Assembly: GCF_020523825.1 (NCBI RefSeq) | Contig: NZ_JAJALK010000002.1 | Coordinates: 62,001-126,000 of the forward strand | Length of the DNA: 64,000 nt | Reading direction: 5' to 3' | From: Methylobacterium brachiatum | GTDB lineage: Bacteria > Pseudomonadota > Alphaproteobacteria > Rhizobiales > Beijerinckiaceae | Shown: piece after piece, positions 11,221 through 18,867 of the stretch | How the letters are laid out: every line of letters begins with the position of its first letter | Numbering within the stretch: position 1 is the stretch's first letter | Notes under the pieces: generated by a model | The model's input: only the letters and a program-made list of their open reading frames with translations | Told to the model about the DNA's origin: nothing | Database searches by the model: none | Made by a program: the position numbers and the translations under genes

Positions 11221-11769
11221 ATGAATCGCCGCCACGCCCTCCTCGCGCTCGCCCTCACGCTCGGCTCCGTCCCGGCCGCCCGGGCCGCCGACGCCAACAC
11301 GGTCTATCTCGAGACCAAGGACGGGCGCATCACCATCGCGCTGCGGCCCGACCTCGCCCCGAAGCACGTCAAACAGATCAAGACGCTGATCTCCCAGGGC
11401 TTCTACGACGGCCTGAAGTTCCACCGGGTGATCGACGGCTTCATGGCCCAGACCGGCGACCCGAAGGGCAACGGCACCGGCGGCTCGAGCCTGCCGAACA
11501 TCCCGGCGGAGTTCTCCCAGACCGCCGAGTTCCGCCGCGGCACCGTGGGCATGGCCCGCTCGTCGGATCCGAACTCGGCCAACTCGCAGTTCTTCATCTG
11601 CCTCGGCGACGCGCCGTTCCTGAACAAGCAGTACACCGTCGTCGGCAACGTCACCGACGGGCTCGACGTGCTCGACAAGATCAAGAAGGCCGCCCCCGGC
11701 GCACCGGGCGGGGCCGTGCAGGACCCGGACAAGATCGTCCGCATGACGCTCGCCGAGAAGGCGAAGTAG
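11221..11769 (+). CDS. exported cyclophilin-type peptidyl-prolyl isomerase
   Basis: 182 residues. Residues 1-22 are a signal peptide ('MNRRHALLALALTLG' to 'ARA'), so this is the periplasmic member of the pair of cyclophilins here. The catalytic fold shows 'GFYDGLKFHRVIDGFMAQTGDP' in pieces, with the active-site Arg in 'FHRV', plus 'GTVGMARSSDPNSANSQFFI' and 'LNKQYTVVGNV'. It should speed cis-trans isomerisation of prolyl bonds during folding of exported proteins. The ribosome site 'ggaagga' lies just upstream. The nearly identical cytoplasmic version is at 12344, indicating duplication. Confidence 0.95.
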   Translation: MNRRHALLALALTLGSVPAARAADANTVYLETKDGRITIALRPDLAPKHVKQIKTLISQGFYDGLKFHRVIDGFMAQTGDPKGNGTGGSSLPNIPAEFSQTAEFRRGTVGMARSSDPNSANSQFFICLGDAPFLNKQYTVVGNVTDGLDVLDKIKKAAPGAPGGAVQDPDKIVRMTLAEKAK

Positions 11770-11778
11770 CGCGCGCCG

Positions 11779-12276
11779 ATGTGGCGTCGGCTCGCCGTCC
11801 TCGGCGCGCTCGCCCTCGCTCCGGCGGCGGCGCGTGCCTATGATGGCGGCTATGCCTATGGCGGCTACGCCGACCAGGCCGGCGGCGGCTATCGCCTGAG
11901 CCTGCCGCAGACCCTGCGGGGCACCGTCGCGGTGCCGCTGGCGCAGCCCCCGGCCGGGGCTGCCGACACCCTGGCCGAGCTCTACTCGGTGCTGGCGGCC
12001 TGCTGGCAGCCGCCCGCCGGTCTCGGCCGACCCGCGGCCGGGTCCGACGATGTCGAGATCACCGCGCGGCTGTCGCTCCGGCGCGACGGCAGCCTGATCG
12101 GCACCCCGCGCATCACCTACGCGGCGGGGTTCGCGCGGGACCAGCGCCGCACCCTCGTGCGGGCGACCCTCGAGGCGCTCGCCGGCTGCACCCCGGCGCG
12201 GATCACCCCGGGCCTCGGCCGGGCGATCGCCGGGCGGCCGGTGGCCCTGCGCCTGGTCTACCGCCCGCCGGCCTGA
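11779..12276 (+). CDS. secreted protein with a TolA/TonB C-terminal-like domain
   Basis: 165 residues with a signal peptide ('RRLAVLGALALAPAAARA'), then a Gly/Tyr-rich stretch ('YDGGYAYGGYADQAGGGY'). The rest resembles the small alpha/beta domain at the C-terminus of TolA/TonB-like proteins: 'LYSVLAACWQPP', 'VEITARLSLRRDGSLIGTP', 'LEALAGCTPARITP', 'VALRLVYRP'. The two cysteines of that domain are present. There is no membrane anchor or long helical arm, so it would be a free periplasmic protein. It starts 9 bases after the exported cyclophilin gene and is probably co-transcribed with it, suggesting an envelope role. The family assignment is by eye. Confidence 0.6.
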   Translation: MWRRLAVLGALALAPAAARAYDGGYAYGGYADQAGGGYRLSLPQTLRGTVAVPLAQPPAGAADTLAELYSVLAACWQPPAGLGRPAAGSDDVEITARLSLRRDGSLIGTPRITYAAGFARDQRRTLVRATLEALAGCTPARITPGLGRAIAGRPVALRLVYRPPA

Positions 12277-12343
12277 CCGTTTCGCCGCGCTCGCCGGATC
12301 CGGGGAGCGCCGCTACATTCCCACCAACAGGAAGGACCACACC

Positions 12344-12805
12344 ATGGCCGATACCGACACTCTCACCCTCGAGACCACCAAGGGCCGCGTCGTGATCGCG
12401 CTGCGCCCCGACCTCGCCCCGGGCCATGTCGAGCGGATCAAGACGCTGGCAGCCCAGGGCTTCTACGACGGCGTGCCGTTCCACCGGGTGATCGAGAACT
12501 TCATGGCCCAGACCGGTGACCCGACCGGCACCGGCTCGGGCGGCTCCGAGCTGCCGGACCTGAAGGCCGAGTTCAACGCCGAGCCCCACGTGCGCGGCAC
12601 CTGCTCGATGGCCCGTACCAACTTCCCGCACTCGGCGAACTCGCAGTTCTTCATCTGCTTCGACGACGCCCGCTTCCTCGACAAGCAATACACCGTCTGG
12701 GGCAAGGTCGTGGAAGGCATGGATGTGGTCGACACGCTCAACAAGGGCGAGCCGCCGCGCTCGCCGGACAAGATCGTCAAGGCCAGCGTGAGCGAAGCCG
12801 CCTAA
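12344..12805 (+). CDS. ppiB: cytoplasmic cyclophilin-type peptidyl-prolyl isomerase
   Basis: 153 residues, no signal peptide. Cyclophilin landmarks are 'GFYDGVPFHRVIENFMAQTG' with the catalytic Arg, 'SMARTNFPHSANSQFFICF' and 'LDKQYTVWGKVVEGMDVVD'. It is a close paralogue of the exported enzyme at 11221. The ribosome site 'aggaagga' precedes ATG 12344. In related genomes queA and tgt usually follow this gene; here they are absent and a toxin-antitoxin module comes next. A hairpin follows the stop. Confidence 0.95.
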   Translation: MADTDTLTLETTKGRVVIALRPDLAPGHVERIKTLAAQGFYDGVPFHRVIENFMAQTGDPTGTGSGGSELPDLKAEFNAEPHVRGTCSMARTNFPHSANSQFFICFDDARFLDKQYTVWGKVVEGMDVVDTLNKGEPPRSPDKIVKASVSEAA

Positions 12806-12814
12806 GTTGAGACT

Positions 12815-12855
12815 CGGCCGCCCGTGTTCGCCACAGGTGCGGGCACGGGCGGCCG
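12815..12855 (+). terminator. strong hairpin after ppiB
   Basis: 12-bp perfect stem CGGCCGCCCGTG (12815-12826) with CACGGGCGGCCG (12844-12855), starting 10 bases after the stop. No T-run follows, so it may act as a transcript end or stabiliser. Confidence 0.55.
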
Positions 12856-12925
12856 ATCGTGACGGGTCGACTGCGCTGCCGGGCCTAAGCTTTGCAGCAT
12901 TGACACGGAACGCTACGCTTCGCCC

Positions 12926-13312
12926 GTGTCCGAATCTCACAGACGCCCGCGAACCTTTAAGACCGCTTGGTTCGCCAAAGCGGCGCGAAAAGCTCATCTT
13001 ACCGACCGGGACTTGTGCGCGGCGATCCGGGAGGTCGAGCAGGGTCAAGCTGACGATCTCGGCGGCAGTGTCTTCAAGAAGCGCCTGAACAAGAACATGC
13101 ACCGGAGCGTCATTCTGGCCAAAATCGGCCATTACTGGCTCTATCAGTACCTGTTCGCGAAAAAGGATCGCGCCAACATAGAGGACAACGAGCTGAAGGC
13201 ATTTCGCTTGCTCGCCAAGGACCTCGGCAGGACGACGGATGCCGACATCGCTCGGCTCATTGCGGCGGGCCACATCATGGAGATCTGCGATGACCGGGAA
13301 GCGGGCCTTTAA
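12926..13312 (+). CDS. RelE/HigB-family toxin of a type II toxin-antitoxin pair
   Basis: 128 residues. The core 'FKTAWFAKAARKAHLTDRDL', 'SVFKKRLNKNMHRS', 'YWLYQYLFAKKDRANIEDNE' and 'LKAFRLLAKDLG' matches RelE/HigB-like toxins, which cleave mRNA on the ribosome or inhibit translation. It is basic, as expected. The start is GTG 12926, with a weak ribosome site. The antitoxin begins before this gene ends (23-base overlap), giving the toxin-first order of higBA/brnTA-type loci. Base composition is somewhat lower in G+C than the flanking housekeeping genes. The mRNA-cleavage role is from the family, not shown here. Confidence 0.8.
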   Translation: MSESHRRPRTFKTAWFAKAARKAHLTDRDLCAAIREVEQGQADDLGGSVFKKRLNKNMHRSVILAKIGHYWLYQYLFAKKDRANIEDNELKAFRLLAKDLGRTTDADIARLIAAGHIMEICDDREAGL

Positions 13313-13613
13313 GAGCGACGCCTTCGAATCAATCCACGCGACCGCCATGGCCTTCCACGAGGTCGGCGTGACGGATGCGGAAACGATGCGCGCCTTCGAC
13401 GAGATCTGCCTCGCCGTGCCGCCAACGATCGAGCCCGCCCAGATCAAGCAGCTGCGCGAAAACCTCAACGTCAGCCGGCCGGTCTTCGCCCGCTATCTCA
13501 ACACCAGCGAGCGCAACGTGGAGAAGTGGGAAACCGGCGCCAAGAAGCCCAGTGGCACGGCGCTCAAGCTTTTAGCGGTGGTCCAGAAGCACGGCTTACA
13601 GGTCTTGGCTTGA
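13290..13613 (+). CDS. XRE/HigA-type antitoxin
   Basis: 107 residues. The C-terminal half is a Cro/CI-like helix-turn-helix: 'QIKQLRENLNVSRPVFARYL', 'NTSERNVEKWETGAKKPSG' and 'ALKLLAVVQKHGL'. This is the antitoxin partner that binds the toxin at 12926 and presumably autoregulates the pair. The true start is ATG 13290, inside the toxin gene; the frame is open further upstream. The 3' end overlaps the end of the convergent mobA gene by about 50 bases, an unusually tight junction. Confidence 0.82.
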   Translation: MTGKRAFKSDAFESIHATAMAFHEVGVTDAETMRAFDEICLAVPPTIEPAQIKQLRENLNVSRPVFARYLNTSERNVEKWETGAKKPSGTALKLLAVVQKHGLQVLA

Positions 13614-14220
13614 GATCGAGTTCCGCGGCCGCGGCCAGATCCTCCGGCGTGTTGACGTTCAGGAACGGATCGACGCCCGCCACCGGCCATTCCACGACGG
13701 TCGCGCCGTGGCGCGCGATGAACCCGCCGACGCGCCTTTCGTCCCGCTCCACCAGGGCGCGGCGCAGATCCCCCCGCAGCCCGACCGGCCAGAGCGCCAC
13801 GGTGTAGTGCTCGCGCCCACCCGAGGCGGCGAGCGCGATCGGGGCATCCCCAGGAGCCGATCCGAGCCGCATCGCGAGATCCGCCGGGAGGAACGGGGCA
13901 TCCCCGGGCACGGTCAGCACATGGCTGACCTCAGGCCGCTGCGCGGCTGCGAAATCGAGCCCCGCCAGAAGGCCGGCGAGCGGACCCGGCAGGCCCGGCA
14001 CCGTGTCGGGCAGCACCGACCCCGGAAACCCGGCGAACCGTGCTGGATCGCCGTTGGCGCTGAGCGCGAGCCCCGCCCCGCATTGCGGCCCGAGCCGCTC
14101 GACCACGCGCTCCAGCAGCGTCCGCCCGCCCAGCCGCACCAGCGGCTTGTCGACGCCGCCCATGCGCCGGCCGAGGCCTCCGGCGAGGATCAGGCCTAGG
14201 ATGTGCGGGCGGTCGACCAC
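13564..14220 (-). CDS. mobA: molybdenum cofactor guanylyltransferase
   Basis: 218 residues. It attaches GMP to molybdopterin to form the MGD cofactor. The nucleotidyltransferase signature is at the N-terminus: 'LGLILAGGLGRRMGGVDKPL'. It is followed by 'PGLPGPLAGLLAGLDFA', the metal-binding Asp in 'VLTVPGDAPFLP', and the C-terminal 'DPFLNVNTPEDLA'. The start is a GTG (14220) only 7 bases after the mrp stop, so it is probably translated with mrp. The last 50 bases overlap the convergent antitoxin gene, so transcription of the two must interfere or be exclusive. Confidence 0.92.
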   Translation of the reverse strand: MVDRPHILGLILAGGLGRRMGGVDKPLVRLGGRTLLERVVERLGPQCGAGLALSANGDPARFAGFPGSVLPDTVPGLPGPLAGLLAGLDFAAAQRPEVSHVLTVPGDAPFLPADLAMRLGSAPGDAPIALAASGGREHYTVALWPVGLRGDLRRALVERDERRVGGFIARHGATVVEWPVAGVDPFLNVNTPEDLAAAAELDLKPRPVSRASGPPLKA

Positions 14221-14227
14221 GAAGACG

Positions 14228-15397
14228 TCACTCGATGACGATCCGCGGCGCGGTGCGGCCGGCCGGGGCGCCGGTGAGGTTCGCCCACAGGGACGCGGCG
14301 ATGTCGCGGTAGACCTTGGCGTGCGGCCCGTCCGGATCGGTCGCCACCACGGGACGGCCGGAATCCGAGGTCTCCCGGATGGTCATGTCGAGGGGCACCT
14401 CGCCGAGGAACGGCACGCCGAGGCGCTGCGCCTCGATGCGGGCGCCGCCATGCCCGAAGATGTGCGAGGCGTGGCCGCAATTCGGGCAGATGAAGGTCGC
14501 CATGTTCTCGATCACGCCGAGGATCGGAACCGCGACCTTCTTGAACATGGTCACGCCCCGGCGGGCGTCGATCAGCGCGAGATCTTGCGGCGTCGAGACG
14601 ATGACGGCGCCCGAGAGCGGCGTCGCCTGGGCCATGGTGAGCTGGGCGTCGCCGGTGCCGGGCGGCATGTCGACGATGAGCACGTCGAGCTCGCCCCAGA
14701 GCACGTCGCGCAGCATCTGGGTGATGGCCGATTGCACCATCGGGCCGCGCCAGATCATCGCCGTCTCCGGCTCGATCAGGAAGCCGATGGACATGACCTT
14801 CAGCCCGTAGCCGACCATCGGCTCCATGGCCTTGTTGTCGACCACGGTCGGCTTGCCGGACAGGCCGAACAGCTTCGGAACGGAGGGCCCGTAGATGTCG
14901 GCATCGAGCAGGCCGACCTTCAGCCCCTGGGCCTGGAGGGCCAGCGCGAGGTTGCAGGCGGTGGTGGACTTGCCGACGCCGCCCTTGCCGGAGGCGACGG
15001 CCACGATGTGGCGCACGCCGGCGATCTGCGGCCCCTGGTTCGGCGGTGCGCCGGGCCGCGGCGGCGCGACCGGCGGCGGGGTCACCGGACGGGGCGCGGC
15101 GTCGCTCTGGGCCGGCATGCCCGGGCCGCGCTCCGAGGTCAGGCTGGCGAACACCCCCGAGACGCCCGGCATCTGCAGGACGCGCCCCTCCGCCTGCCGC
15201 CGCACCGGCTCGAACCGCTCGGCCTCGCTCGGATCGACCAGGATCGAGAACATCACCCGGTTGCTCGGATCGACCACGACCTGAGATAGCCGCCCGGAGC
15301 CGGGCAGGGTGGTGCCGGCGGCGTCGACGGTGACGGATTGGAGCGCGCGCAGCACGTCGTCGCGGGTAATCGCCAAATCGTCCTCCACCGGGAGCAA
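14228..15397 (-). CDS. mrp: Mrp/ApbC-family iron-sulfur cluster carrier ATPase
   Basis: 389 residues. It binds and transfers Fe-S clusters using ATP. A DUF59/MIP18-like domain spans residues 8-95 ('RDDVLRALQSVTVDAAG'), then a Pro-rich linker. The P-loop ATPase has the deviant Walker A 'SGKGGVGKST' at 136-145, 'DADIYGPSVPKLFGL', Walker B 'VLIVDMPPGTGD', and the cluster-ligating 'CPNCGHASHIFGHGG'. The start is uncertain: TTG 15397 or GTG 15388 both fit. mobA follows at 7 bases, a sensible pairing because Fe-S enzymes and MGD enzymes often need both. Confidence 0.93.
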   Translation of the reverse strand: MLPVEDDLAITRDDVLRALQSVTVDAAGTTLPGSGRLSQVVVDPSNRVMFSILVDPSEAERFEPVRRQAEGRVLQMPGVSGVFASLTSERGPGMPAQSDAAPRPVTPPPVAPPRPGAPPNQGPQIAGVRHIVAVASGKGGVGKSTTACNLALALQAQGLKVGLLDADIYGPSVPKLFGLSGKPTVVDNKAMEPMVGYGLKVMSIGFLIEPETAMIWRGPMVQSAITQMLRDVLWGELDVLIVDMPPGTGDAQLTMAQATPLSGAVIVSTPQDLALIDARRGVTMFKKVAVPILGVIENMATFICPNCGHASHIFGHGGARIEAQRLGVPFLGEVPLDMTIRETSDSGRPVVATDPDGPHAKVYRDIAASLWANLTGAPAGRTAPRIVIE

Positions 15398-15550
15398 GCA
15401 GGTCTAATACCCGCTGCATGTAACCGAGCGCCGCAAGAACGCCAGACCCTGTCCCCGCCATCGAGATCTCCACCGCTCCACGACGCGCGGCGGTTTTCCC
15501 TCGAAATTGCCGACCATGGGCCGTACATTCGGGGTCGGACGGAGGTGGCG

Positions 15551-15868
15551 ATGCGCAACGCGCGACGATCTGACGACATCCCGAAGAACCGGCGACGCAC
15601 CGATCGCTTGGAGGCCCGCGTGACGGCGGAGCAGAAAGCTCTCGTCGCGCATGCCGCAGCGCTCGAAGGACGCAGCATCACCGACTTCGTCCTGACGAGC
15701 GTCCAGGATGCCGCCAAGCGTGCCATCGCGGAGCACGAGGTGATCCAGCTCAGCGTCCGGGATTCCCGCGCCTTCGTGGAGGCGCTCCTCGCGCCGCGCG
15801 AACCCAGCGAGCGGATGCGGGATCGCGTGGCGACTTACCGAACGCTGATGGGTGGCTCGGAGACGTGA
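15551..15868 (+). CDS. DUF1778/TacA-type antitoxin
   Basis: 105 residues. The N-terminal ribbon-helix-helix part reads 'RRTDRLEARVTAEQKALVAH', then 'AAALEGRSITDFVLTSVQDA', typical of DUF1778 antitoxins that bind DNA and neutralise a GNAT toxin. The C-terminal tail 'SRAFVEALLAPREPSERMRD' is the toxin-wrapping segment. ATG 15551 has an excellent ribosome site ('ggaggtggcg'). The stop overlaps the toxin start (GTGA), so the two are coupled. Confidence 0.9.
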   Translation: MRNARRSDDIPKNRRRTDRLEARVTAEQKALVAHAAALEGRSITDFVLTSVQDAAKRAIAEHEVIQLSVRDSRAFVEALLAPREPSERMRDRVATYRTLMGGSET

Positions 15869-16389
15869 CCATCGGCGCTGGGCCGGCCATCGAGATCTTC
15901 GATGCCGGGCGGCACGATCGATCCCGCTTTGCGTGCGGCGTCGACGCTCTCGATCGCTATCTCCGCTCGCAGGCCGGCCAGGATGCGCGGCGCCGCGTGG
16001 CCGCCCCGTTTGTCCTGCTGGAGCCTCCGGAACCCGCCATCCTGGGGTTCTACACCCTCGCCAATACCTCGATCCGGGCCGCAGAATTGCCGCCGGCCTT
16101 CGTCAAGAAACTGCCGCGCTATCCGATCCTGCCGGCCACGTTGCTCGGCCGGCTGGCGGTCGATGCGTCACGGCGCGGCCAGGGGTTCGGTACGCTTCTG
16201 CTGCTGGACGCGCTGCGGCGCTACCTCAGGAGCGAGACGGCCTCCCTGGCAGTCGTGGTCGATGCGAAGGATGAAGCCGCGGTCGCGTTCTACGAGGGCC
16301 ATGACTTCCTTCGGCTGCCCGATCAGCCCCGCCGTCTGTTCAAGCCGATGGCCGAGATCGCGATGCTGTTTGACCCTACCGCGTCCTAG
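15865..16389 (+). CDS. GNAT toxin of the TacT type
   Basis: 174 residues. Family members acetylate the amino group of charged tRNA and block translation. Features are 'FACGVDALDRYLRSQAGQDA' (the typical N-terminus), 'LGFYTLANTSI', the acetyl-CoA loop 'LAVDASRRGQGFGTLLLLDA', and 'AVAFYEGHDFLRLP', where the conserved Tyr is the likely catalytic residue. It starts with GTG overlapping the antitoxin stop, the usual tacAT arrangement. The two TA modules of this region flank mobA-mrp. Confidence 0.9.
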   Translation: MTIGAGPAIEIFDAGRHDRSRFACGVDALDRYLRSQAGQDARRRVAAPFVLLEPPEPAILGFYTLANTSIRAAELPPAFVKKLPRYPILPATLLGRLAVDASRRGQGFGTLLLLDALRRYLRSETASLAVVVDAKDEAAVAFYEGHDFLRLPDQPRRLFKPMAEIAMLFDPTAS

Positions 16390-16406
16390 ACGATCGCCCC
16401 GCGCGA

Positions 16407-16706
16407 TCACCGCCGTCCCGGTGGAACCGCGATCAGATTGCATTCCTCCATCGGGCCGCGCACCACGGTGCCGTCGCCGCGCCGGTAGAAGCCGTGGCGA
16501 ACGTGGCGGCAGCCGAGCGGCCCGCGCAGGCGCTTCACCCGTTCGATATGGACGCTGCCGGCGCGGCGCCCGGAGAAATCGTGGCCGCCGATCCGGACGC
16601 CCGGCCCGAACCGGACCTCGGCGCGGGCCGGCGCGGCCGCCAGCCAGACCGATCCGATGAGCACGGCCAGCCCCCAGCGGGCCGTCCACCGCCCGTTCGC
16701 CCCCAT
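16407..16706 (-). CDS. small secreted hypothetical protein
   Basis: 99 residues. The signal peptide is clear ('RWGLAVLIGSVWLAAAPARA'). The mature part is basic and Gly-rich ('FGPGVRIGGHDFSGRRAGSV', 'RHGFYRRGDGTVVRGPMEEC') and has two cysteines that could form a disulfide. No family recognised. ATG 16706 is chosen because it follows a perfect 'aggaggt' at the right spacing; the frame runs far upstream only because of G+C bias. It is divergent from the PPOX-fold gene at 16833. Confidence 0.7.
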   Translation of the reverse strand: MGANGRWTARWGLAVLIGSVWLAAAPARAEVRFGPGVRIGGHDFSGRRAGSVHIERVKRLRGPLGCRHVRHGFYRRGDGTVVRGPMEECNLIAVPPGRR

Positions 16707-16832
16707 CCCGAAACCTCCTGAACCAAGCGGGCCTTCGCCCGTTGTCGAGGCGACTTGCGGGCGGGGCCTCCCCAGAGGGGTCCCCCCGCGCGACTCGAGC
16801 GCCACGTCGGCGACAGCAAGGAGACCGGTTTC

Positions 16833-17336
16833 ATGCATCAGGGCAACCACCGCGACCACGAGGGCGCGAAGAAGCTGTTCGAGCTGATCAAAGACGTGAA
16901 GATCGCGATGATGACCACCGTCGATGCCGAGGGGACGCTCAACAGCCGCCCGATGTGGAACAACGACGCCGACGAGAACGGCGACTTGTGGTTCTTCACC
17001 AAGCTGCACTCGCCCAAGACCTCCGAGATCAGCAAGGACAACCAAGTGAACCTCGCTTATTCGGACCCGTCGAGCCAGACCTACGTCTCGGTGGCCGGCA
17101 AGGCCGAGATCGTGCGCGACCAGGCCAAGATCGACGAGAAGTGGAATGAGAGCCTGAAGACCTGGTTCCCCAACGGCAAGAACGACCCCGAGGTCGCGCT
17201 GATCCGCGTCCATCCGGAAAAGGGCGAGTACTGGGACAGCCCCAACAGCACGATGCTGCACCTCTACGGCTACGTGAAGGCGTCGCTCACCGGCGAGAGC
17301 CCCAAGACCGAGACCAAGAAGGTCGATCTCGCCTGA
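16833..17336 (+). CDS. pyridoxamine 5'-phosphate oxidase-fold protein (general stress protein 26-like)
   Basis: 167 residues, soluble. The split-barrel flavin-binding fold is seen in 'VKIAMMTTVDAEGTLNSRPM', 'GDLWFFTKLHSPKTSEI', 'NLAYSDPSSQTYVSVAG' and 'DPEVALIRVHPEKGEYWDS'. Relatives bind FMN, FAD or F420, and many are induced by stress; the reaction is not known. The start is ATG 16833 after 'aaggaga'. A probable terminator follows. Confidence 0.88.
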   Translation: MHQGNHRDHEGAKKLFELIKDVKIAMMTTVDAEGTLNSRPMWNNDADENGDLWFFTKLHSPKTSEISKDNQVNLAYSDPSSQTYVSVAGKAEIVRDQAKIDEKWNESLKTWFPNGKNDPEVALIRVHPEKGEYWDSPNSTMLHLYGYVKASLTGESPKTETKKVDLA

Positions 17337-17366
17337 TCGCGCGCGACGGCGCGGCGAGGATATCGG

Positions 17367-17402
17367 GGGCGGCGCGCCGGAGGGTGGGCCGCCCTTCTTC
17401 TT
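17367..17402 (+). terminator. Rho-independent terminator
   Basis: Stem GGGCGGC (17367-17373) with GCCGCCC (17388-17394), followed by TTCTTCTT. It lies 30 bases after the PPOX-fold gene and before pncB. Confidence 0.6.
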
Positions 17403-17462
17403 GACGCGACCGCGCCCGGCATGCGCTCTGCGCCGGTGACGCGGCGGAAGAGTCCGAAGAGC

Positions 17463-18755
17463 ATGATTGATCTGGCGAAGCGGGTCTACGATCACAGCTT
17501 CCGCATCGACCCGATCGTGCGGTCGCTGCTCGACACGGATTTCTACAAGCTGCTGATGGCGCAGACGATCCTGCGCCGGCATCCCCAGATCAGCACGACC
17601 TTCGGGATCACCAACCGGACGAAGCGCATCCGCATCGCCGACGAGGTCGATGCCGGGCTGCTGCGCGAGCAGCTCGACCATGCCCGCAGCCTCCGACTCA
17701 GCAAGGGCGAGGTGACCTGGCTGCGCGGCAACGTGTTTCGCGGCCAGGGGCGGATCCTCGGCCCCGAATTCGTGGCGTGGTTCGAGGGTTTCCAGCTGCC
17801 CGACTACGAGCTCGCGGTCCATGACGGCCAGTACGAGCTGACCTTCCACGGTCCCTGGATCGAGACCACCATGTGGGAGGTTCCGGCGCTGGCGATCCTC
17901 AACGAGCTGCGCGCGCGCGCCGTGCTGCGCGGCCTCGGCAAGCTCGACCTTCAGGTACTCTACGCCCGCGCGATGACCCGGGTATGGGAAAAGATCCAGC
18001 GCTTGCAGAAGCTGCCCGACCTGTCGGTGGCGGATTTCGGCACACGCCGGCGCCACGGCTTCCTCTGGCAGGATTGGTGCGTCCAGGCGATGGCCGAGGG
18101 TCTGGGCGGCGCCTTCCTCGGCACCTCGAACTGCCTGATCGCGGCCCGGCAGGAGGTCGAGCCGGTGGGCACCAACGCCCACGAATTGCCGATGGTCTAC
18201 GCGGCGCTGGCCGAGGACGACGCGTCGCTCGCCGCCGCGCCCTACCGGGTGCTGGCCGACTGGCAGGAGGATTACCAGGGCAACCTCCGGGTCATCCTGC
18301 CCGACACCTACGGCACCACCGGGTTCCTGGCCAACGCCCCGGACTGGGTCAGCGACTGGACCGGGATCCGCATCGACTCGAAGGACCCGATCGAGGGCGG
18401 CGAGGAGGCGATCCGCTTCTGGCGGGAGCGCGGCTACGATCCCCGGGATAAGCTGGCGATCTTCTCCGACGGGCTCGACATCGACCAGATCGAGCACATC
18501 CACGCCCATTTCCACGGGCGCATGCGCATCGGCTACGGCTGGGGCACCCTGCTGACCAACGATTTCCGCGGTCTCCTGCCGGACGGCAAGCTCGATCCGG
18601 TCTCGGTGGTCTGCAAGGTCACGGAGGCGAACGGCCGCCCGACGGTGAAGCTCTCGGACAACCCGACCAAGGCCCAGGGGCCGGCCGACGAGATCGCGCG
18701 CTACCGCCGGGTGTTCGGGGTCGGCGAGCAGGCGGCTTTGCCGGTCCTGGTGTGA
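17463..18755 (+). CDS. pncB: nicotinate phosphoribosyltransferase
   Basis: 430 residues. It makes nicotinate mononucleotide from nicotinate and PRPP in NAD salvage. Conserved blocks are 'LLDTDFYKLLMAQTILRRHP', 'VADFGTRRRHGFLWQDW', 'GTSNCLIAA', 'GTNAHELPM' with the phosphohistidine at about residue 240, 'LPDTYGTTGFL' and 'IRIDSKDPIEGGEEAI'. ATG 17463 fits the family start and has 'gaagag' upstream; an in-frame ATG at 17421 is less likely. The gene stands alone. Confidence 0.95.
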   Translation: MIDLAKRVYDHSFRIDPIVRSLLDTDFYKLLMAQTILRRHPQISTTFGITNRTKRIRIADEVDAGLLREQLDHARSLRLSKGEVTWLRGNVFRGQGRILGPEFVAWFEGFQLPDYELAVHDGQYELTFHGPWIETTMWEVPALAILNELRARAVLRGLGKLDLQVLYARAMTRVWEKIQRLQKLPDLSVADFGTRRRHGFLWQDWCVQAMAEGLGGAFLGTSNCLIAARQEVEPVGTNAHELPMVYAALAEDDASLAAAPYRVLADWQEDYQGNLRVILPDTYGTTGFLANAPDWVSDWTGIRIDSKDPIEGGEEAIRFWRERGYDPRDKLAIFSDGLDIDQIEHIHAHFHGRMRIGYGWGTLLTNDFRGLLPDGKLDPVSVVCKVTEANGRPTVKLSDNPTKAQGPADEIARYRRVFGVGEQAALPVLV

Positions 18756-18867
18756 GGCGGTTCCGGCCTCGCATCCGTGAAGCCCGCCCCCTGACGGCCG
18801 GCGCGGACAACAGGTATGGTGTCGACCAACAGGGCCCGCCGCCTGGCCGGCCCGATGGGAGAACGCC

